A DNA stretch of 64,000 nucleotides from the NCBI GenBank assembly GCA_905221605.1, contig CAJNDS010002279.1, positions 1,214,084 to 1,278,083 on the forward strand, read 5' to 3'. Each line of letters opens with the position of its first letter. Positions within the stretch are counted from its first letter, which is position 1. Both the position numbers and the translations under genes were made by a program. This document shows, piece by piece, positions 11,276 to 20,945 of this stretch. The DNA comes from Symbiodinium natans (taxonomy: Eukaryota; Sar; Dinophyceae; Suessiales; Symbiodiniaceae). The notes beneath the pieces were generated by a model. That model saw only the letters and a list, made by a program, of their open reading frames with translations, searched no databases and was not told where the DNA came from.

Positions 11276-11436
11276 GTACAACCCGAAACCCGAAACCCTA
11301 AATCCTGAACCCTAAACCCGAAACCCTAAAACCCTAGACCCTAGACTGAACCCTAAAACCCTAGACCCTAAACCCGAAACCCTAAACCCGAAACCCCAAA
11401 CCCCAAACCCTACATAGGTCTCTTCGGAGTCTTCAG

Positions 11437-11492
11437 TGAACACCAAGGGTGGCAAGTTTAACTCACTGGTGCTTCAGGGGGTTGATCGGTAG
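11437..11492 (+). CDS. Candidate 3' exon, unknown protein
   Basis: The acceptor GTCTTCAG is followed by NTKGGKFNSLVLQGVDR and a non-telomeric TAG. Confidence 0.4.
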
Positions 11493-11811
11493 CTAAAAGT
11501 ATTTGGTTCTAAGTAGCCGAAACACCCGGAGTAGGCCCTCATTCCCTCCCGGAAGTTTTGAGGTGTCCCCCATTACGCAGACACTCAAGGACACAAAAAG
11601 GGTTTAGGGTTTAGGATTTAGGGTTTAGGGTTTAGGGTTTAGGGTTTAGGGTTTGGGGAATGCCCTGCTTCCCGCAGTCATCTGCGCTCCAGGCCCCCCA
11701 ATGCCGGAGCGAAAGCACTTTCTCTTAGGGTTTAGGGTTTAGGGTTTAGGTTTTAGGGTTTAGGGTTTAGGGTTTAGGGTTTAGGGTTTAGGGTTTAGGG
11801 TTGCCATTCAG

Positions 11812-11880
11812 GGGCAAGATGTGCTGGGTGCTTCGGTTGGCACGCAGCGAAGCCCTGCTCCTCTCAGGGCAAGTTTGCAA
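11812..11880 (+). CDS. Candidate exon, unknown protein
   Basis: The acceptor CCATTCAG is followed by 22 codons (GKMCWVLRLARSEALLLSG...) and a GTTGAG donor. A second + frame is also open. Confidence 0.42.
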
Positions 11881-12194
11881 GTTGAGCCCTAAACCCTAAA
11901 CCCTAAACCCTAAACCCTAAACCCTAAACCCTAAACCCTAAACCCTAAACCCTAAACCCTAAACCCTAAACCCTAAACCCTAAACCCTAAACCCTAAACC
12001 CTAAACCCTAAACCCTAAACCCTAAACCCTAAACCCTAAACCCTAAACCCTAAACCCTAAACCCTAAACCCTAAACCAACCCTAAACCCTAAACCCTCAA
12101 CCCTCAACCCTAAACCCTAAACCCTCAACCCTAAACCCTAAACTAAACCCTAAAAACCCCTAAACCCTAAACCCTAAACTTCCTAGACGCCCAG

Positions 12195-12281
12195 AGGTGC
12201 CTCCACCGGGATGCTGGCATCCGCGCCCTGAAGCTGCTTTTGGCCATCATTGGGGTGGTGCCCAGCAACTGGGCTGCAGGG
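12195..12281 (+). CDS. Candidate exon, unknown protein
   Basis: Exactly 29 open codons (HRDAGIRALKLLLAIIGVV...) lie between acceptor CGCCCAG and GTTTAG, both at codon boundaries. The telomeric repeat provides the donor. Sixteen bases (GATGCTGGCATCCGCG) are identical to 414-429. Confidence 0.52.
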
Positions 12282-12729
12282 GTTTAGGGTTTAGGGTTTA
12301 GGGTTCAGGGTTTAGGGCTGCAGGGGTTTAGGGTTTAGGGTTTAGGGTTCAGGGTTTAGGGCTGCAGGGGTTCAGGGTTTAGGGTGTGGGGTTCAGGGTT
12401 TAGGGTTTAGGGTTTAGGGCTGCAAGGGTTTAGAGTTTAAGGGTTCAGGGCTGCAGGGGTTTAGGGCTGTGAGGGGTTCAGGGTTCAGGGTTTAGGGCTT
12501 AGCCCGCGGCTCAAGGTTTAGGGTTTAGGGTTGAGGGTTGAGGGTTTAAGGGGTTCAGGGTCTGTTATTTACGGTTTAGGGCTACAGATTTTTTAGGGGC
12601 TCCTAGGGGTTTAGGGTTCAGAAGCCCCAAACCCTGAAGTTCTTCCTTCCTTACTTCCACGTCTTTCAATCATGGGGGTGAGGGGCGGGGGGTTCAGATT
12701 TCAGAGCCGGCGTGCTTCGGTTTGTGCAG

Positions 12730-12790
12730 GGCGTCTGCGCGGACAGAGGGCCACCGCCCATTCAACAATGCTTCTGAAATAACTGCCCTG
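12730..12790 (+). CDS. Candidate exon before poly-C intron
   Basis: The acceptor TTGTGCAG is followed by one base and 20 codons (ASARTEGHRPFNNASEITAL). The donor is GTACCG, after which a run of more than twenty C begins the intron. Other frames are also partly open. Confidence 0.4.
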
Positions 12791-13377
12791 GTACCGCCCC
12801 CCCCCCCCCCCCCCCCCCCCAAAAAAGGTTTAGGGTTTAGGGTTTCTGTAGGGTTTTTGGGGGGTTACTACCTCACCGTAAGGGACCAAAACCAAACATT
12901 TTTGTGGGTTACCTGAGAATTCTAGAAGGGGTTTTGTAGTAGTAGCCTGCCTTGTGGGTTCTTAAGGGAGGTCCCAGGTTCTTGGGGGGGCCTAAACCCT
13001 AAACCCTAAACCCTAAACCCTAAACCCTAAACCCTAAACCCTAAACCCTAAACCCTAAACCCTAAACCCTAAACCCTAAACCCCAAACCCCAAACCCCAA
13101 ACCCTAAACCCTAAACCCTAAACCCTAAACCCTAAAACCCTAAACCCGAAACTCTAAACCTAAACTCCAACTCCTAACCCCCGAACCCTAAAGCCCTAAA
13201 GCCCTAAACCCTACACCCTAAGCCCTACAGCCCTAAGCCTTAAGCCCTAAGTCCAAGCCCCAAACCCTAAACCCTAAACCCTAAACCCTAAACCCGAAAC
13301 CCGAAACCCTAAACCCCAAACCCTAAGCCCTAAACCCTAAACCCTAAACCTGAAACCCTAAAGGCCTAGCTAGGGAG

Positions 13378-13446
13378 GTTTTGTCGAATGATTCGAGGGG
13401 TCTCACCGCTCTGCACCGGGAGCGAGAACCGATGAAGAGCCCCAGG
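13378..13446 (+). CDS. Candidate exon, unknown protein
   Basis: Exactly 23 codons (VLSNDSRGLTALHRERE...) run from TAGGGAG to a GTTCAG donor. CCCTAAA lies upstream and TTTAGGG downstream. Confidence 0.45.
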
Positions 13447-13565
13447 GTTCAGGGTTCAGGGTTTGGGGTTTAGGGTTTAGGGTTTGGGGTTTAGGGTTTC
13501 GGGTTCAGGGTTTAGGGTTTAGGGTTTAGGGATTTAAGTTTAGACCCGAGAGGCCCTGAGCTCAG

Positions 13566-13656
13566 GTGAGTACAAGCAGCTCTACCGGCATCTAGACCTG
13601 GGAAGGCAGCGGGCGCTGCGGCGCGGCCTCACGGAACAGGGCAAGGCGCGGAATAG
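13566..13656 (+). CDS. Exon, basic helical protein segment
   Basis: The acceptor GAGCTCAG is followed by two bases and 29 codons (EYKQLYRHLDLGRQRALR...), ending in phase 2 at a GTGCAG donor. The charged, helix-forming sequence and clean boundaries make it one of the better exon candidates. The donor-side intron sequence is duplicated downstream (13785-13820). Confidence 0.58.
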
Positions 13657-13820
13657 GTGCAGAGCTCTCCATCTTAGTTGAGTAGTTCTCCATCTTAGTT
13701 GAGTAGTTAGGTTCAGGGTTTAGGGTTTAGGGTTTAGGGTTTAGGGGTTTAGGGTTTAGGGTTTACGGTTTAGGGTTTAGGGTAGGTGCAGAGCTCTCCA
13801 TCTTAGTTGAGTAGTTCTCT
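13657..13820 (+). repeat. Duplicated donor-side intron segment
   Basis: The segment GTGCAGAGCTCTCCATCTTA, followed by GTTGAGTAGTTCTC, occurs at 13657 and again at 13786. The core CTCCATCTTAGTTGAGTAGT is also repeated at 13689. TTTAGGG tracts separate the copies. Confidence 0.85.
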
Positions 13821-13972
13821 AAATGGTAAGGTTCAGGGTTTAGGGTTTAGGGTTTAGGGTTCAGGGTTCAGGGTTTAGGGTTTAGGGTTTAGGGTCAAGG
13901 TTTAGGGTTTAGGGTTCAGGGTTCAGGGTTCAGGGTTTAGGGTTTAGGGTTTAGGGTTTAGGGTTTAGGGTA

Positions 13973-14073
13973 GTTCTCAATGTGAGGGTTCCCTTGTCAG
14001 GCCCTACATGGTACGGCACCGCATAAACAGGACCCCGAGAAGGGTCCCCAATTTGGAGAACGACCCAACGAGT
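13973..14073. mobile_element. Foldback-like element, family F
   Basis: The complementary ends (GTAGTTCTCAAT... and ...CCCCAATTTGGAGAACGACCC) resemble the better copy at 58340-58437, which sits inside an intron. An open frame inside it is not trusted as coding. Confidence 0.4.
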
Positions 14074-14199
14074 TGAAGAGGTTGTGCAACAAAAACCAAC
14101 GTCCTTAGTTCCATTCCCTCAACCCAAAACTCTAAACCCAAAACCCTAAACGGCGGGACTCCCGAGCATCCTAAGTAGAGTCCTTTCAGTGCTCCTTGT

Positions 14200-14400
14200 T
14201 CGTGGAGAATCTTGGCTTTCTTCTGGCTGGCTCTTAGGACTTTAACTTTTTGGCTTTTGCTAGAAACTACAAGCAGGCTAAAAGTTAAGATTTTAAGCGG
14301 GGTTCAGAAGTCAGGCAAGGAGTTATGGTCTCGAAACCATGGCCCCTTTCATGTCATAGACGCTTCCGCCCCAAGCCCCCAAGCCCTAAAACCCTCAAGC
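14200..14400. other. Unique island, open in one + frame
   Basis: A frame reading FFWLALRTLTFWLLLETTS is open, but the composition is skewed and splice sites are weak. The motif GGCGGGACTCCCGAGC at 14153 recurs at 15137. Confidence 0.25.
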
Positions 14401-14580
14401 CCGGAAGTCCAAAAACCCTCAACCCGCAACCCTAAGCCCGACACCCTAAACCCTAAACCCTTAACCCTAAACCCCAAACCCTAAACCCTAAACCCTTAAC
14501 CCTAAACCCCAAACCCTAAACTTAGCTAACTTCAAGAGTAATGAAAACATAGGTTTCTGTTCTGATGCCACGTGAAGGGG

Positions 14581-14960
14581 CGGGATGGGTACGGTGCGGG
14601 GGTGGGGGTGGGTACGGTGCGGGTGGTGCGGGGTGGGGGTACAGTACGGGTACGGTGCGGGCACGGTACGGGTACGGTACGGGGTACGGTGCGGGGTACG
14701 GTATGGGGTACGGTACCCGTACCTGCGTACGCGTACCTACGTACCCGTACCCGTACCCGTACCCGTACCGGCTCATGGGTTGCTAATAGCGGCTCATGGG
14801 CCGCTATTAGCGGCACAGGTACGGGGTACGGGGTGCGGGGTGCGGGGTGCGGGGTGCGGGGTGCGGGGTGCGGGGTGCGGGGTGCGGGGTGCGGGGTGCG
14901 GGGTGCGGGGTACGGGGTACGGGGTACGGGGTACGGGGTACGGGGTACGGCTACCCGTAC
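14581..14960. repeat. GGTACG/GGGGTGC minisatellite
   Basis: Short GGTACGG and GGGGTGCGG units are strung together with self-complementary GTAC/CGTACC elements. Several frames on both strands stay open only because of the repeat, so I call no protein. Confidence 0.92.
14782..14811. repeat. Perfect 12-bp hairpin inside the satellite
   Basis: GCTAATAGCGGC and its exact complement GCCGCTATTAGC flank a 6-base loop. It is the only unique block in the surrounding satellite. Confidence 0.85.
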
Positions 14961-15137
14961 CTTGTACATGTACCTGCCCCCTGTCCCTTGTACCTACCAT
15001 CCGCCCCCTGTACTCCGTACCCTCATCCTGGCCCAAAACGTCTGCGACAGAGCATTACTCTTAAAGTTAGATAACCCTAAACCCTAAACCCTAAACCCTA
15101 AACCCTAAACCGACCCTGAAGCCCCAAACCCTACAAG

Positions 15138-15220
15138 GCGGGACTCCCGAGCCTCCTAAGCCCTGCCGTCGGCCCCAACGAGTGTTTCAGTTCGCCTATC
15201 AAAAGCGATTTCCTTCATAG
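15138..15220 (+). CDS. Candidate 3' exon, unknown protein
   Basis: The acceptor CTACAAG is followed by about 27 codons (TPEPPKPCRRPQRVFQFAY...) to a non-telomeric TAG. Confidence 0.42.
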
Positions 15221-15577
15221 CTGTTTAGGGTTTAGGGTTTTGTGTTTAGGGTTCAGGATTCCCTAAATCCCAAAGCCCTGGTAGGGTTTGGGCTTGTCAG
15301 GTTCAGGCTCCAGGGGTATGGTTGAGGACTTTAAGGGGTTTTAGGGTGTAGGTTCCAGGCATTGATCCTTCGGCTGCCCTAAACCCTAAACCCTAAACCC
15401 TAAACCCTAAACCCTAAACCCTAAACCCTAAACCCTAAACCCTAAACCCTAAACCCTAAACCCTAAACCCCCTAAACCCTAAACCCTAAACCCCAAACCC
15501 CAAACCCTAAAAACCCCAAACCCGAAACCTCAAACCCTAAACCCTAAACGCCAAACCCTAAACCCTAAATCCTAAAC

Positions 15578-15698
15578 TCGCGCAACGGCGCCTACAAGCT
15601 AGCGGCCTTCGACATGCTCTGCGCGGCTTTCCCCGGCCAAGTCAAACCGCACCCGCCGTACTACAAACCGCCCGGCAGCCGGCAGCTACGCGTGCCTG
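15578..15698 (+). CDS. Exon, unknown protein
   Basis: About 40 open codons (NGAYKLAAFDMLCAAFPGQ...) with strong GC codon bias end at a GTGTGA donor. The left boundary is unclear, because telomeric sequence abuts it and the nearest AG is inside at TACAAG. It is probably in the same gene as 15823-15910, across a purely telomeric intron. Confidence 0.58.
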
Positions 15699-15822
15699 GT
15701 GTGACTGATACCCTAAACCCTAAACCCTAAACCCTAAACCCTAAACCCTAAACCCTAAACCCTAAACCCTAAACCCTAAACCCTAAACCCTAAACCCTAA
15801 ACCCTAAACCCTAAACCCTAAG

Positions 15823-15910
15823 CTACGTGTCCATGGCCTGCCAAGAGCAAGGCTGGCACCGCCTCTGCACCACCGTCGTTCGCAAAGCGAAGACGCATCT
15901 CGCAAGCCTA
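15823..15910 (+). CDS. Exon, unknown protein
   Basis: The acceptor CTAAG, formed at the end of a CCCTAAA tract, is followed by one base and 29 codons (YVSMACQEQGWHRLCTTVV...), then a GTGTGC donor at a codon boundary. Confidence 0.55.
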
Positions 15911-16336
15911 GTGTGCAGCTGGAGCCTGAGATAGAAGCCTATGAGCCCTGCACCTTAAACGCCTGCTTGGGAGCACATCGAGCTTTGAGAGCCTGCAAAG
16001 CCTCGCAGCTAAACCCTAATCAGCTAAATTGTCCACCCACAGGGCCTTGCCAGCTCAGCGTAGGGCTGCTAGGGCCGCAACAATCTTTTGCTCTATGTAT
16101 TTACAGAGCATTTTTTGATTATTTTGTTGGGTGGGGGGGGGGCGGGGGGAAGGAAGACGGGGTGGCCCTGGCCAATTTCCCGCCATTGCTGGCGTAAACC
16201 CAGGATTTAGGGCCGACAGCCTTAATTAAACCCTCAAAAGGTTGAAGGAGAAAACAGTTAGGGTTCAGGGTGTAGGGTTCAGGGTTTAGGGTTTAGGGTT
16301 CAAGTTCGGCCCAAACTCAACCCCGAACACGCCCAG
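15911..16336 (+). other. Island with weak coding pieces
   Basis: An open + frame covers much of 15913-16197. It contains acceptor-like CCCACAG (16040s) followed by LPAQRRAARAATIFC. A G-run (16133-16150) and TTTAGGG repeats follow. No boundaries can be fixed. Confidence 0.3.
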
Positions 16337-16403
16337 CTGGGGCCCTTGGAAGGCTTACGGCCTGACGGAGACGCGGATGCTGTTGGACCAGTTTGTTCAG
16401 GCT
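16337..16403 (+). CDS. Exon, unknown protein
   Basis: The acceptor ACGCCCAG is followed by one base and 22 codons (WGPWKAYGLTETRMLLDQF...), then a canonical GTGAGC donor at a codon boundary. Confidence 0.58.
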
Positions 16404-16432
16404 GTGAGCACACGGTTTTTGCGGTGCAGGGT

Positions 16433-16575
16433 GTTTAGGGCGTTTGGGGTATTAGGGTGTTTGGGGTGTTTCGGGTGTTTAGGGAGTTCAGGGAGTTCAC
16501 GGTGTTTAGGGTGTTTGGGGTGTTTGGGGCGTTTGGGGCGTTGAGGGTGTTTTGGGTGTTTAGGGTGTTTAGGGA
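16433..16575 (+). repeat. GGGTGTTT imperfect minisatellite
   Basis: Octamer-like GGGTGTTT/GGGCGTTT units are related to the telomeric repeat. They translate as Phe-Arg-Val-rich peptides and are not called as protein. Confidence 0.8.
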
Positions 16576-16628
16576 TTTTCATGCGGCTAGGTGTCGTGCG
16601 TCTCGGGCGGGACGGTTGGGTGATGCAG

Positions 16629-16723
16629 GGGAGCCGGCTAGGGCCCCACCTACCAACTTCTACCCGTTGATGAAGAAGATCTGCTACATCCTTGCGCCCT
16701 ACCGTAGGCCCAAAGACGGCTCC
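16629..16723 (+). CDS. Exon, unknown protein
   Basis: The acceptor GATGCAG is followed by an open frame (APPTNFYPLMKKICYILAP...) that runs until a CCCCAAA array begins. A CG donor region or read-in to the repeat leaves the 3' edge open. Confidence 0.52.
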
Positions 16724-16865
16724 CCCCAAACCCCAAACCCCAAACCCCAAACCCCAAACCCCAAACCCCAAACCCCAAACCCCAAACCCCAAACCCTAGA
16801 CCTAAAAAACCCTAAACCCTAAACCCTAAAACCCCAAAACCCTAAGCCCTCTGCTAACGCGCCAG

Positions 16866-16937
16866 GAGCTGCCCAAGCTTTCCAAGGAGTGCCCCATCTC
16901 CGAGGAGGCGTCGTCGTCGGACTCGGCTGCCTGGCTG
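16866..16937 (+). CDS. Exon, acidic/serine-rich segment
   Basis: Exactly 24 codons (ELPKLSKECPISEEASSSD...) lie between acceptor GCGCCAG and donor GTATCG, both at codon boundaries. A TTTAGGG-type intron follows. Confidence 0.6.
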
Positions 16938-17152
16938 GTATCGGGACCTGGGGTTTAGGGTTTAGGGTTTGGGGTTTGGGGTTTAGGGTTTGGCTCAGGG
17001 CTTAGGGCTTAGGGCTTAGGACTTAGGGTTGCGGGTTTAGGATGAGGGGTTAAGGATTAAGGGTTTAGGGTTTAGGGCTTAGGGCCTAACGTTTAGGGTT
17101 TAGAGCGTTCAGGGTTGAGGGTGGAGGGTTTAGAGTGAATGTCCATCGCCAG

Positions 17153-17291
17153 GATTCTTGGGACTTTCCCTAACACCCTGGACATCTTACGTGTATGACC
17201 GGGCCGTCAGATACTTGAAGCTTTCAACAAGGGCAACTTTTGACTCACGGTTGTTTGTGGCCTTCTCAGTGGGCGTTACGGTTGTTTTCAG
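17153..17291 (+). CDS. Exon, membrane-protein-like
   Basis: The acceptor ATCGCCAG is followed by 45 codons in frame (LGLSLTPWTSYVYDRAVRY..., ending LFVAFSVGVTVVF) and a GTGCGA donor after TTTTCAG. The hydrophobic end suggests a membrane segment. Confidence 0.55.
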
Positions 17292-17399
17292 GTGCGATAC
17301 CTTGATATTCATGCAGAGCTGCTCATGCCCGAAACCCTAAACCCTTAACCCTTGAGCCTCAACCCTGAACGAGGCCAATGTCCCCAACGCAGCATCTTC

Positions 17400-17760
17400 G
17401 GGTTTACCGTTGAGGGCCCATCATAGGGTTCAGGGTGTAGGAGTTTAAGTGTTTAGGGGTTTAGAGACTCTTTTGGGACTTCACCCTAGAAGCGATTTCC
17501 ACTGCTTACCCGTACACCCAACACTCTAAACCCTAAACCCCCCGGTCGCAGTAGCATCCCCTACTAAGAGTGAGCAGGTACAGGGTAGTAGAGGGTTTAG
17601 GGGGTTTAAGGGTTCAAGGGTTTAACGCTTTAGGGGTTTAAGGGTCAAAGGGTTTTTGGGCTTAAGGGTTGAAGAATGTCAGGGTTTTTGGGGTTTAAGG
17701 ACTTAGGGTTTAAGGTTTAGGGTGTAGGGTTTTGGGTTGGGACTCTGGGGTCCCAGCCCT
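17400..17760. other. No gene seen; degenerate repeats
   Basis: The stretch holds TTTAGGG/TTTAAGGG-like variants and short unique bits. No open segment with both splice sites was found. Confidence 0.5.
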
Positions 17761-18387
17761 AAACCCTAGACCCTAAACCCTAAACCCTAAACCCTAAACC
17801 CTAAACCCTAAGCCCTAAGCCCTAAACCCTAAACCCTAAACCCTAAACCCTAAACCCTAAACCCTAAACCCAAAACCCTAAACCCTAAACCCTAAACCCT
17901 AAACCCTAAACCCTAAACCCTAAACCCAAACCCCGTCCCCGGAACCTTTCTTTCGTGTGCCTTGCATGCCCAGAGACTCCCAGTCTCAAATCTCACCCTG
18001 GGCCCACCGTTAAGGTCTAGCTAGGGTTTAGGGTTTAGGGTTTCGGCTTCAGGGTTTAGGGTTTCGGCTTCAGGGTTTAGGGTTTCGGCTTCAGGGTTTA
18101 GGGTTTCGGGTTTAGGGCATGGCCCAAAGAAGGGCTATTTTGGACCTAGTTTGGGTGAGTGGGAGACAGCTGAGGCGGGAAACCCTAAGTTTGGGCCCTT
18201 ACTTGGGGAGGTAAGGGACCATGTTCAGGGACCATGTCACTTCCCTTAACCCTGAACCCTAAACCCTAAACCCTAAACCCTAAACCCTAAACCCTAAACC
18301 CTAAACCCTAAACCCTAAACCCTAAACCCCAAAAGGTGGTGGGGGTGGTACTGGATTCCATGATGCCGCAAGGTCCACCTCATCCAG

Positions 18388-18448
18388 GGCATTCTCTGCG
18401 CGGCAGGCAACGAGATTCCGGAAGCTTCGAATCTGCAGCTGGGCTGAC
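18388..18448 (+). CDS. Candidate exon, basic
   Basis: The acceptor CATCCAG is followed by one base and 20 codons (AFSARQATRFRKLRICSWAD) with a GTTGGT donor. Two other + frames are also open here. Confidence 0.4.
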
Positions 18449-18724
18449 GTTGGTTTAGGGTTTAGGGTTTAGGGTTAGGGTTTAGGGTTAGGGTTTGGGG
18501 TTAGGGTTCAGGGTTTGTGGCTTAGGGTTCAGGGTGCTGACGCTTGATGATGCTCGATGCTTTTGATGGCACGGCGTGCCATCGCCGTCCTCGGGGCACG
18601 GGGTGTCATCGTCGCCATGTTCTTTTTTGGGATCGCGCGAGGCGTGTCGTCGTCACATGTCGCCGCCGTCCTCTGAACCGTCGTAAAATTTTGGATCGTG
18701 GTATCTTCGCGTAACCAGTCACAG

Positions 18725-18799
18725 GGTCCGGGGTTTCCATCATCATCGTCATTTTGGGACCCTTCTTCGCTGCGTGCCAAGAGTGATGCTCAAGAAACT
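18725..18799 (+). CDS. Candidate exon, Ser-rich
   Basis: The acceptor AGTCACAG is followed by exactly 25 codons (GPGFPSSSSFWDPSSLRAK...) to GTAGGA. Another open segment (LLQCIPSSRRVGFLPLE) follows the acceptor GTCTTCAG at 18824, in the same phase but only 24 bases away. The antisense strand is also open (18529-18780). Confidence 0.38.
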
Positions 18800-19187
18800 G
18801 TAGGATGGTAGGAAGGTCTTCAGCTTTTGCAGTGTATTCCCAGCAGCCGAAGGGTTGGGTTTCTGCCTCTAGAGGTGCGGGGGGCTACGTGAGACTCCGG
18901 ATAAGAGGAGCCAAAAGGGAGAGGCACCGGAAAGGGACCCTTGCCGGAACGGGAACGGACGCCGGAAGAGAACGGGGGTAAACTCAAGATGCCGCTCGCT
19001 CCAAGATCGCGTAGGCATGCTTGCGGTCACCTCAGGACGCGAGAGTCGCGCTCTCGCGCCGCCTCTCGCGGTTTAGGGTTTAGGGTTTGGGGTTTAGGGT
19101 TTAGGGTTTAGGGTTTAGGGTTTAGGCGAAGGTTTCCTGATTGGTCCTTGCTCATCTTGTTCTGCCTGGCTGTTGGGGTGCGCAGCT

Positions 19188-19290
19188 GGGGCTGGGCCAT
19201 TTTTCCCGCAGATCTACCCCAAATGAGCACGCTCTCACGAGACACGACGGCTCCGGAAGGGCTCCATAGGGTTTAGGGTTTAGGGTTTAG
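19188..19290 (+). CDS. Candidate exon ending in a 20-nt telomeric gap
   Basis: After acceptor GGTGCGCAG one + frame reads WGWAIFPADLPQMSTLSRD... and reaches 19270 at a codon boundary. The next 20 bases are GTTTAGGGTTTAGGGTTTAG, and the frame resumes at 19291 (GLGLQCFESVAVQT) when they are removed. Another frame here is also open, so this is tentative. Confidence 0.35.
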
Positions 19291-19338
19291 GGTCTAGGGC
19301 TCCAGTGTTTTGAAAGTGTTGCAGTGCAGACATAGCGC

Positions 19339-19557
19339 ATGACGCCCGGAGCTCCGTTGTTTCCGATTCGTACGAGATTCCCCTTTTTGTTCTCTCTCAC
19401 ATTTTGTGGTGCTGTGGGACGAGTGATGGGCAGCTCCGTCGAGTCTACGCTCTGCTCCACGACGTATCCTTGCGTGGAAAGTGATGATGACGATCCCAAA
19501 ACTAGCATCAAGTTGACAACGCCTCGCAGACATACACTGCAAACCCTCGGTTCTTAA
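19339..19557 (+). CDS. Open segment, unknown
   Basis: A 72-codon + frame starts with ATG (MTPGAPLFPIRTRFPFLFS...) and contains an acidic ESDDDDP stretch. Both antisense frames are partly open as well. No recognised family and no clear splice sites. Confidence 0.3.
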   Translation: MTPGAPLFPIRTRFPFLFSLTFCGAVGRVMGSSVESTLCSTTYPCVESDDDDPKTSIKLTTPRRHTLQTLGS

Positions 19558-19954
19558 ATTCTAAAACTTGTGAAGCCTGAGCTCGAAGCTCGTCGCCCTT
19601 TATCCCTCACCCCGGCGCTGACGTTGATTCTGCACCTTGCAAGACCCCCCCTCCCCCGCAATACCCTGGTGCCTTCCTTGGGTGCTTGGGGGTTTAGGGT
19701 TTAAGACTCAAAGCCTAAGCCCAATAAACCCTAAACCCGAAACCTTAAGCCCTAAACCCTGAACCCGAAACCTCCTGTTTCGTGGTGCAGACGCCACTCG
19801 ACATGTCCACCGCTTGGAGTGGTAATCGTCATGTGCGCCTCAGATCTTTTTCCCTTGCATGAGAAGATGCCCTAAGCTCTAAAGCCAAAGCTCCAATTTC
19901 AGCGTTCTTCTGGGAAGGGGGTTCAAGGGCGGTACGTAACCCAAGGCTCCCTAA

Positions 19955-20040
19955 TACTCCCTACTCCTACTCCTACTCCTACTCCTACTCCTACTACTAC
20001 TACTACGACGACTACTACTACGACTACTACTACTATTACT
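19955..20040 (+). repeat. (CTACTC)n/(CTA)n microsatellite
   Basis: Hexamer CTACTC units pass into CTA/CGA triplets, inside a block starting CCCAAGGCTCCCTAATACTCC. A related block lies at about 33015-33085 (family G). Confidence 0.9.
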
Positions 20041-20124
20041 AAGGCTCCCTAAGCTTCCCTTTGAACCCCCCCCCCTCCCTGAAGAACCAGAATCAATCCT
20101 CCAAATCCTGACCCTTAACCTGTA

Positions 20125-20183
20125 AACTCTACACTCGTGCTGGTGGCTGATAGTGCGAGCAGAACCCAGGAAGCTACCGGACG
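20125..20183 (+). CDS. Candidate exon, unknown protein
   Basis: The open frame (HSCWWLIVRAEPRKLPD) ends at a canonical GTAAGC donor in phase 1. The left boundary is not resolved. Confidence 0.38.
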
Positions 20184-20390
20184 GTAAGCCGGCCCAGCCC
20201 CCAGTGGGGTTTAGGGTTTAGGGTTTAGGGTTTAGGGTTTAGGGTTTAGGGTTTAGGGTAGCCTGGGATGTTGTTTTGCGGGGTCTTCGGGCTTGGGGTC
20301 CTAAACCCTGGACCCTAAGCATGGGAACCCCACGAAAGGGAGGACACGCTTGAATGCAAAGACTCCGGGTTTAGGATTTAGGGTTTGCTG

Positions 20391-20534
20391 TTGGGATGTT
20401 CCCCCTTATACTAACATTTCCTCAATAGGGATTATAATAAGGGTTACTAGAATCCCTAAATCCTAAATCCTAAACCCTAAACCCTAAACCCCAAACCCGG
20501 TTAAGGGCTGTTAGTATAAGGAGCAACATCCCAA
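20391..20534. mobile_element. Foldback element family B with telomeric insert
   Basis: The terminal inverted repeats TTGGGATGTTCCCCCTTATA and their complement enclose a TACTAAC motif. A CCCTAAA tract (about 20457-20496) sits inside the element. Confidence 0.82.
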
Positions 20535-20716
20535 GTTTAATGTCCTGCAGCGTTTAGGGTTTAGGGTTCGGTGCCTTGAATCCAGGGTGTTGGACTTGGT
20601 GTTGAGGATGATTAGGGTTTAGGGTTTAGGGTTTAGGATTTGGGGTTTGGGGTTTGGGGTGTAGGGTTGATCGTGTAGGGTTCAGGGTTTAGAGGGCTTT
20701 CCTTCAAGGGTCTTGA

Positions 20717-20850
20717 GGATCACGCTGGCCTAAAGCGTGGTCGAGATCTGAACTCTTCATCCGAAAGCCTACAAACCGAAAAGGCTACAGAACCCAAAGC
20801 CGACGCAACCCTTTATTCCCTACACCCTACACCCTACACCGTACACCCTA
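20717..20850 (+). CDS. Candidate exon, unknown protein
   Basis: The acceptor CCTTCAAG is followed by an open frame (GLEDHAGLKRGRDLNSSSE...) that continues into CCCTACA repeats. The real 3' edge probably lies before 20810. Confidence 0.35.
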
Positions 20851-20945
20851 CACCCTAAACCCTTAAAACCCTTTAAACCCTGCAACCCCAAAATATCCCT
20901 GAAGCCTTAAACCCTAAAACCTAAAACCTGAATTGCACCCCTTAC

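Noticed and set aside
13998-14115. A 36-codon open segment (ALHGTAPHKQDPEKG...)
   Set aside because: It lies inside a family-F foldback element, so the open frame is probably incidental.
14522-15087. Several long frames on both strands of the GTACGG satellite
   Set aside because: Open in up to five frames because the satellite has no stop codons. Tyr/Gly/Arg/Pro content follows the repeat.
18529-18780. Minus-strand 83-codon frame with NDDDDGN
   Set aside because: No splice context and a + strand alternative with an acceptor and donor exists. I could not decide firmly, so I kept the + strand call at low confidence.
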